From DASVFB01 sp036380275 (GTDB lineage: Bacteria > Actinomycetota > Thermoleophilia > Gaiellales > Gaiellaceae), in assembly GCA_036380275.1 (NCBI GenBank), contig DASVFB010000100.1:1-7121 (forward strand): a DNA stretch of 7,121 nucleotides, given 5' to 3'. Numbering within the stretch: position 1 is the first letter of the stretch; each line of letters begins with the position of its first letter. The position numbers and the translations under genes were made by a program. The notes beneath the pieces were generated by a model that saw nothing but the letters and a program-made list of their open reading frames with translations, made no database searches and was not told the origin of the DNA. Positions 4,809-7,121 of this stretch are shown here, one piece after another.

Positions 4809-5416
4809 CGCTCACGCACCTGACGCGCCCAGCCCGCGGCGAGCCCGAGGGCTTGCTCTGTCTTCTCCACGGCCGCGGCGCCGACGAGCACGACCTCTTC
4901 CCGCTGCTCGACGTGCTCGATCCGGAGAGGCGACTGCTCGGCGTGACGCCGCGGGCGCCGCTGTCGCTGCCGCCCGGCGGCGCGCACTGGTACGCGTTCT
5001 ACCGCCTCGGCCAGCCGGATCCCGACACGTTCTGGACGACGTATCCGCTTTTGGTCGAGTGGCTCGACGGTCTCGGCTTCCCGCCGGAGCGGACGGTGCT
5101 CTGCGGGTTCTCCCAAGGCGGAGTGATGGCTTACGCCGTCGGGCTGGCGAAGGGACGTCCGCGCCCGGCGGCGCTGATCGCGCTCTCGTCGTTCATGCCA
5201 ACCGTTCCGGGGCTGGAGCTCGACCTCGCGCCTCCTTTGCCGCCGGTCGCGATCGGGCACGGGACGTACGACGACGTGATCGGAGTCGAGTGGGGGCGTG
5301 TTGCGCGCGACGTGCTGACGGAAGCAGGCGCGGACGTCCTCTACCGCGAGTCGCCGATGGGCCACTCGGTCGACCCGACCTTTCTCGCCGAGCTGAGGAC
5401 GTGGCTACCCCTGTGA
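4805..5416 (+). CDS. Phospholipase/carboxylesterase-type alpha/beta hydrolase
   Basis: The product has 203 residues, the usual size for the phospholipase/carboxylesterase (abhydrolase_2) family, which hydrolyses short acyl or thioester bonds. The oxyanion region L-L-H-G-R-G-A-D-E (~20-28) is followed by the nucleophile elbow G-F-S103-Q-G-G. The acid is probably Asp156 in H-G-T-Y-D-D, and the base His187 in M-G-H-S. All three triad residues are present, so the enzyme should be active. No signal peptide is seen, so it is cytosolic. Start GTG 4805 overlaps the upstream TGA (GTGA); TGA at 5414-5416 shares its last base with the next ATG. The Bacillus quinone-resistance protein MhqD belongs to the same broad family and is encoded next to a VOC protein, as here, but orthology is not shown. 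The substrate is unknown. Confidence 0.88.
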   Translation: MTLTHLTRPARGEPEGLLCLLHGRGADEHDLFPLLDVLDPERRLLGVTPRAPLSLPPGGAHWYAFYRLGQPDPDTFWTTYPLLVEWLDGLGFPPERTVLCGFSQGGVMAYAVGLAKGRPRPAALIALSSFMPTVPGLELDLAPPLPPVAIGHGTYDDVIGVEWGRVARDVLTEAGADVLYRESPMGHSVDPTFLAELRTWLPL

Positions 5417-5700
5417 TGCACTTTCAGCTTCGCGAGTACACGATCGAGGACGGTCGCCTCGACGACTTCGTCCACGTTTGGCGCGAGCTCATCCTTCCGC
5501 TCCGGGTCTCGCTCGGCTTCAGCGTCTTCGGCCCGTGGGTGGAGCGCGACGCGAGCCGCTTCGTCTGGCTCGTCGGGTTCGACGGCGACATCCGCGCCGC
5601 CGACGACCGGTACTACGCCTCACCCGAGCGGGCTGCGATGGATCCCGACCCGGCGCGGCTCATCGTCGAGACCCGTCAAGTCTGGCTCGAGGCGCCCTAA
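5416..5700 (+). CDS. NIPSNAP-family protein
   Basis: This 94-residue protein starts M-H-F-Q-L-R-E-Y-T-I-E-D-G-R and contains a helix ending V-W-R-E-L-I-L-P-L-R. A second strand region follows with S-R-F-V-W-L-V-G-F-D, then Y-Y-A-S-P-E-R. This is the usual layout of a single NIPSNAP domain, a dimeric alpha/beta-barrel fold related to small monooxygenases and stress-response proteins. No function is firmly established for the bacterial members. Start ATG 5416 shares one base with the upstream stop; GTG 5413, one codon earlier in frame, is possible. It is the last gene of the operon. A 5-bp hairpin (5702-5706 with 5714-5718) lies right after its TAA but has no T-run. The frame is open far upstream, inside the hydrolase gene, but that part shows no family features. 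Confidence 0.82.
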   Translation: MHFQLREYTIEDGRLDDFVHVWRELILPLRVSLGFSVFGPWVERDASRFVWLVGFDGDIRAADDRYYASPERAAMDPDPARLIVETRQVWLEAP

Positions 5701-5948
5701 CCCAACCCGCCGCGTTGGACCTGGCCGTTCCGAACACCTCGCGTCTGACACCAAGCGACGGCGAAATGGGCTATGCCGACGGCTGTTCGCCGGCCTGCCG
5801 GCGATGCACGGTGCCGCTGCAGGCGCCATTTCAACGGCTTCTCGCTGTGGACAGATCGTCACTTCGCCACAACGGCGTCTGACACCGCAGGCTGGACGAT
5901 AGGGACGGTGCTCCTGGCTCTTGGCGCCGGTGGCGCGGGGCCGCGCGA
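5701..5948. other. Convergent non-coding gap with repeats
   Basis: No believable gene lies in these 248 bases between the NIPSNAP and Nudix stop codons, although several frames are open. The content is structural: a small hairpin after 5700, a repeat-bounded segment at 5741-5886, and a GC-rich inverted repeat at 5933-5937/5942-5946 (GCGCG/CGCGC) just past the Nudix stop. No T-rich intrinsic terminator is apparent for either converging transcript. Confidence 0.6.
5741..5886. repeat. Segment bounded by 12-bp direct repeats with nested inverted repeats
   Basis: GCGTCTGACACC occurs at 5741-5752 and again, identical, at 5875-5886. Between them, GAAATGG (5763-5769) is inverted as CCATTTC (5826-5832), and TCGCCGGC/GCCGGCGA (5787-5794/5797-5804) forms a tight central stem. 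This nested arrangement resembles a small REP-like or miniature non-autonomous element, or the scar of one. No transposase remnant was recognised. Identity as a mobile element is inference only. Confidence 0.5.
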
Positions 5949-6482
5949 TCAGAGGCGCCCGAGCGCGAACGCCGTTGCGAGCGCGGTGACGGACAGCCCG
6001 TCCGGTATCTCGCCCTGCTCGATCAGGGTGCGAACGTCGTTCGGCGCGAACCACGCGATGCTCTCCGTCTCGTTGCGCTCGAAGTCCCCGACTCGCTCCG
6101 CCCGCGACGAGAGGAAGTACTCGAAGCGCTGCTGCATGAGCCCGTTCGTCGGGTGGCTGAAGCCCGTGTACTCGAGGTCGAGCGGCCGCCAACCCGTCTC
6201 CTCGATCGCCTCGCGCTCGGCTGCCTCCTCAAGGGTCTCCCCAGGGTCGACGCGACCGGCGGGGATCTCCCAGCCCCATGTGTCGTTGATGAAGCGGTGC
6301 CGCCGCAGCAGCAGCACGCCGCGGTCGGCGTCGTTGATTACCACGCCGACCGCAGGGTGCCGCAGGCGCACTACGTGGTGGTCGAAACGTGTTCCGTCCG
6401 GCAACTCGACGTCGGTCAGGCAGAGGTCAAGCCACTCGCTCGTGTAGAGCCGGCGCTCGCCGTGGATTTTCCAGCGCGTCAC
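5949..6482 (-). CDS. Nudix hydrolase, ADP-ribose pyrophosphatase-like
   Basis: The 177-residue product, from GTG 6482, has a complete Nudix box G76-x5-E82-x7-R90-E91-x2-E94-E95-x-G97-W98, so the Mg-binding glutamates are present. Before it lie V-G-V-V-I-N-D (~45-51) and L-L-L-R-R-H-R (~57-63). After it comes F-S-H-P-T-N-G, typical of ADP-ribose or nucleotide-sugar pyrophosphatases of the NudF type. Such enzymes split nucleoside diphosphates linked to another moiety; the exact substrate cannot be read from sequence. The first ~40 residues (R-L-Y-T-S-E-W-L-D-L) fit the N-terminal strands that NudF-like proteins use to dimerise, which supports this start over the long open frame upstream. The start lies 10 bp after the stop of the minus-strand amidohydrolase with no clear Shine-Dalgarno, suggesting a two-gene transcript and reinitiation. 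Confidence 0.88.
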   Translation of the reverse strand: MTRWKIHGERRLYTSEWLDLCLTDVELPDGTRFDHHVVRLRHPAVGVVINDADRGVLLLRRHRFINDTWGWEIPAGRVDPGETLEEAAEREAIEETGWRPLDLEYTGFSHPTNGLMQQRFEYFLSSRAERVGDFERNETESIAWFAPNDVRTLIEQGEIPDGLSVTALATAFALGRL

Positions 6483-6492
6483 CGCACGGAGG

Positions 6493-7121
6493 CTACGCGA
6501 GGCCGTAGAGCGCGAGCGCGTTCTCGCGCAGGATCGAGCGGCCAGCCTGCTCGGCCTCCTGCTCGGGTAACTCCGCGGACAGCACCTCCGCGAGCGCCTC
6601 CCGCCACCACCTCGCGGCGAGGAAGTACAGCTCGGGCGTGCGCGCGGCGTCCGACGCATAAAGCAGCTTGGACACAGGTGCCAGCTCGAGCGCCTGGCGC
6701 AGATGCTCGGCGGGTCGCGAGACGTGCGGGATCGTCAGCGAGAGGTCGAACCAGACGTTTCCGTACACGTGCGCGAGCCAGCCGGCCTCGCGAACGAACG
6801 GGTAGCAGTGCAGGAGGACGAACGGCGTCTCGCGGAAGCGCTCGATCAGCGGCTTGAGGTAGGAGGGGTCGGCGCGCCACAGGTGCAGGTCCGCGTCGCC
6901 GAAGCCGCAGTGCGCCTGCACCGGCAGTGGATCGCCGCTCGCCTCGTTCGCCTCCAGCGCCGCGACGACGTCGTCCGATACGCGATCGAGGCCGCCGCGG
7001 TAGGCCGCGATCGTCTTCAGCGCGACAAAGCCCGCGTCCCGAGCGTTGCTGACGTCGCTTGTCTCGTGCGTCTCGATGCGTAGCACCGGACGCGCGCGGC
7101 AGGCGGCGAGCTCGCCGAGCT
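6493..7121 (-). CDS. Amidohydrolase (TIM-barrel, FluG N-terminus-like), 5' end outside window
   Basis: The frame is open to the window edge, so the N-terminus, with the usual first metal motif (H-x-H), is missing; a GTG at 7086 is internal, not a start. The visible ~209 residues match the C-terminal part of an amidohydrolase_2-type barrel: A-L-K-T-I-A-A-Y-R (Lys codon at 7017), V-Q-A-H-C-G-F-G-D (His at 6912), V-L-L-H-C-Y-P-F (His at 6810) and L-L-Y-A-S-D-A (Asp at 6651). The order Lys, His, His, Asp fits metal-dependent hydrolases. The Y-P-F-V-R-E-A-G-W and Y-A-S-D-A segments recall the amidohydrolase half of FluG-type proteins, which is often fused or linked to a glutamine-synthetase-like enzyme. 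That link is from memory. Such a gene might lie just beyond the right edge. The Nudix gene follows after 10 bp. Confidence 0.82.
   Translation of the reverse strand, partial: LGELAACRARPVLRIETHETSDVSNARDAGFVALKTIAAYRGGLDRVSDDVVAALEANEASGDPLPVQAHCGFGDADLHLWRADPSYLKPLIERFRETPFVLLHCYPFVREAGWLAHVYGNVWFDLSLTIPHVSRPAEHLRQALELAPVSKLLYASDAARTPELYFLAARWWREALAEVLSAELPEQEAEQAGRSILRENALALYGLA

Noticed and set aside
5059..5415. Upstream extension of the NIPSNAP protein
   Set aside because: The extra residues are Arg/Ala-rich shadow translation of the hydrolase gene in another frame; the NIPSNAP fold begins at M-H-F-Q-L-R-E-Y.
5773..5948. Plus- and minus-strand open frames in the convergent gap as small or degraded transposase genes
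   Set aside because: Neither translation shows a transposase motif or any stable domain; both frames run on into the Nudix or NIPSNAP region as shadows.
6483..6659. Upstream extension of the Nudix protein
   Set aside because: It would overlap the end of the amidohydrolase, which has clear family sequence; the extension is Arg/Ser-rich with no motif.

Overview
The window is gene-dense, GC-rich bacterial chromosome. Strong G/C at third codon positions, GTG/TTG starts, stop/start overlaps and a GAF-HisKA_2 kinase matched with an ANTAR response regulator all suggest a high-GC actinobacterium. From the look of several proteins I lean to a Thermoleophilia/Gaiellales-like lineage, but this is recalled family resemblance, not a search result.

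Layout. Positions 1-138 hold no gene but two clear hairpins. A minus-strand cluster follows (read right to left): two tandem, apparently paralogous four-helix membrane proteins (892-1374 and 452-895, joined by an ATGA overlap), a U-tract terminator (421-444), then a small PRC-barrel-like protein (139-393). Divergent from the membrane pair, almost start to start, is a soluble sensor kinase (1396-2802; GAF, GAF, HisKA_2, HATPase). A 136-bp convergent gap carries hairpins. A minus-strand regulator made of two fused HxlR-type winged-helix domains comes next (2939-3454).

Back-to-back, overlapping promoters (3448-3495) separate that regulator from a compact plus-strand operon at 3513-5700: VOC/glyoxalase-fold protein, YciI-like protein, ANTAR response regulator, phospholipase/carboxylesterase-type hydrolase and NIPSNAP-family protein. 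Gene junctions in it range from a 4-bp gap to overlaps. A 248-bp non-coding gap with a 12-bp direct repeat and nested inverted repeats follows. The right end is a minus-strand pair: a FluG-N-terminus-like amidohydrolase that runs off the window, then a Nudix hydrolase.

How the parts may work together. Kinase and ANTAR regulator look like a cognate pair (compare EutW/EutV), in which phosphorylation would drive RNA-hairpin binding and antitermination. Unusually, the regulator sits inside an operon of small detoxification-type proteins under a divergent HxlR-type repressor. The gene set resembles quinone/electrophile resistance loci such as Bacillus mhq/YodB. The regulator has no ATG, GTG or TTG at its natural N-terminus: ATC stands where the family's Met is expected. 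I found no convincing dual-hexaloop ANTAR target in the window.
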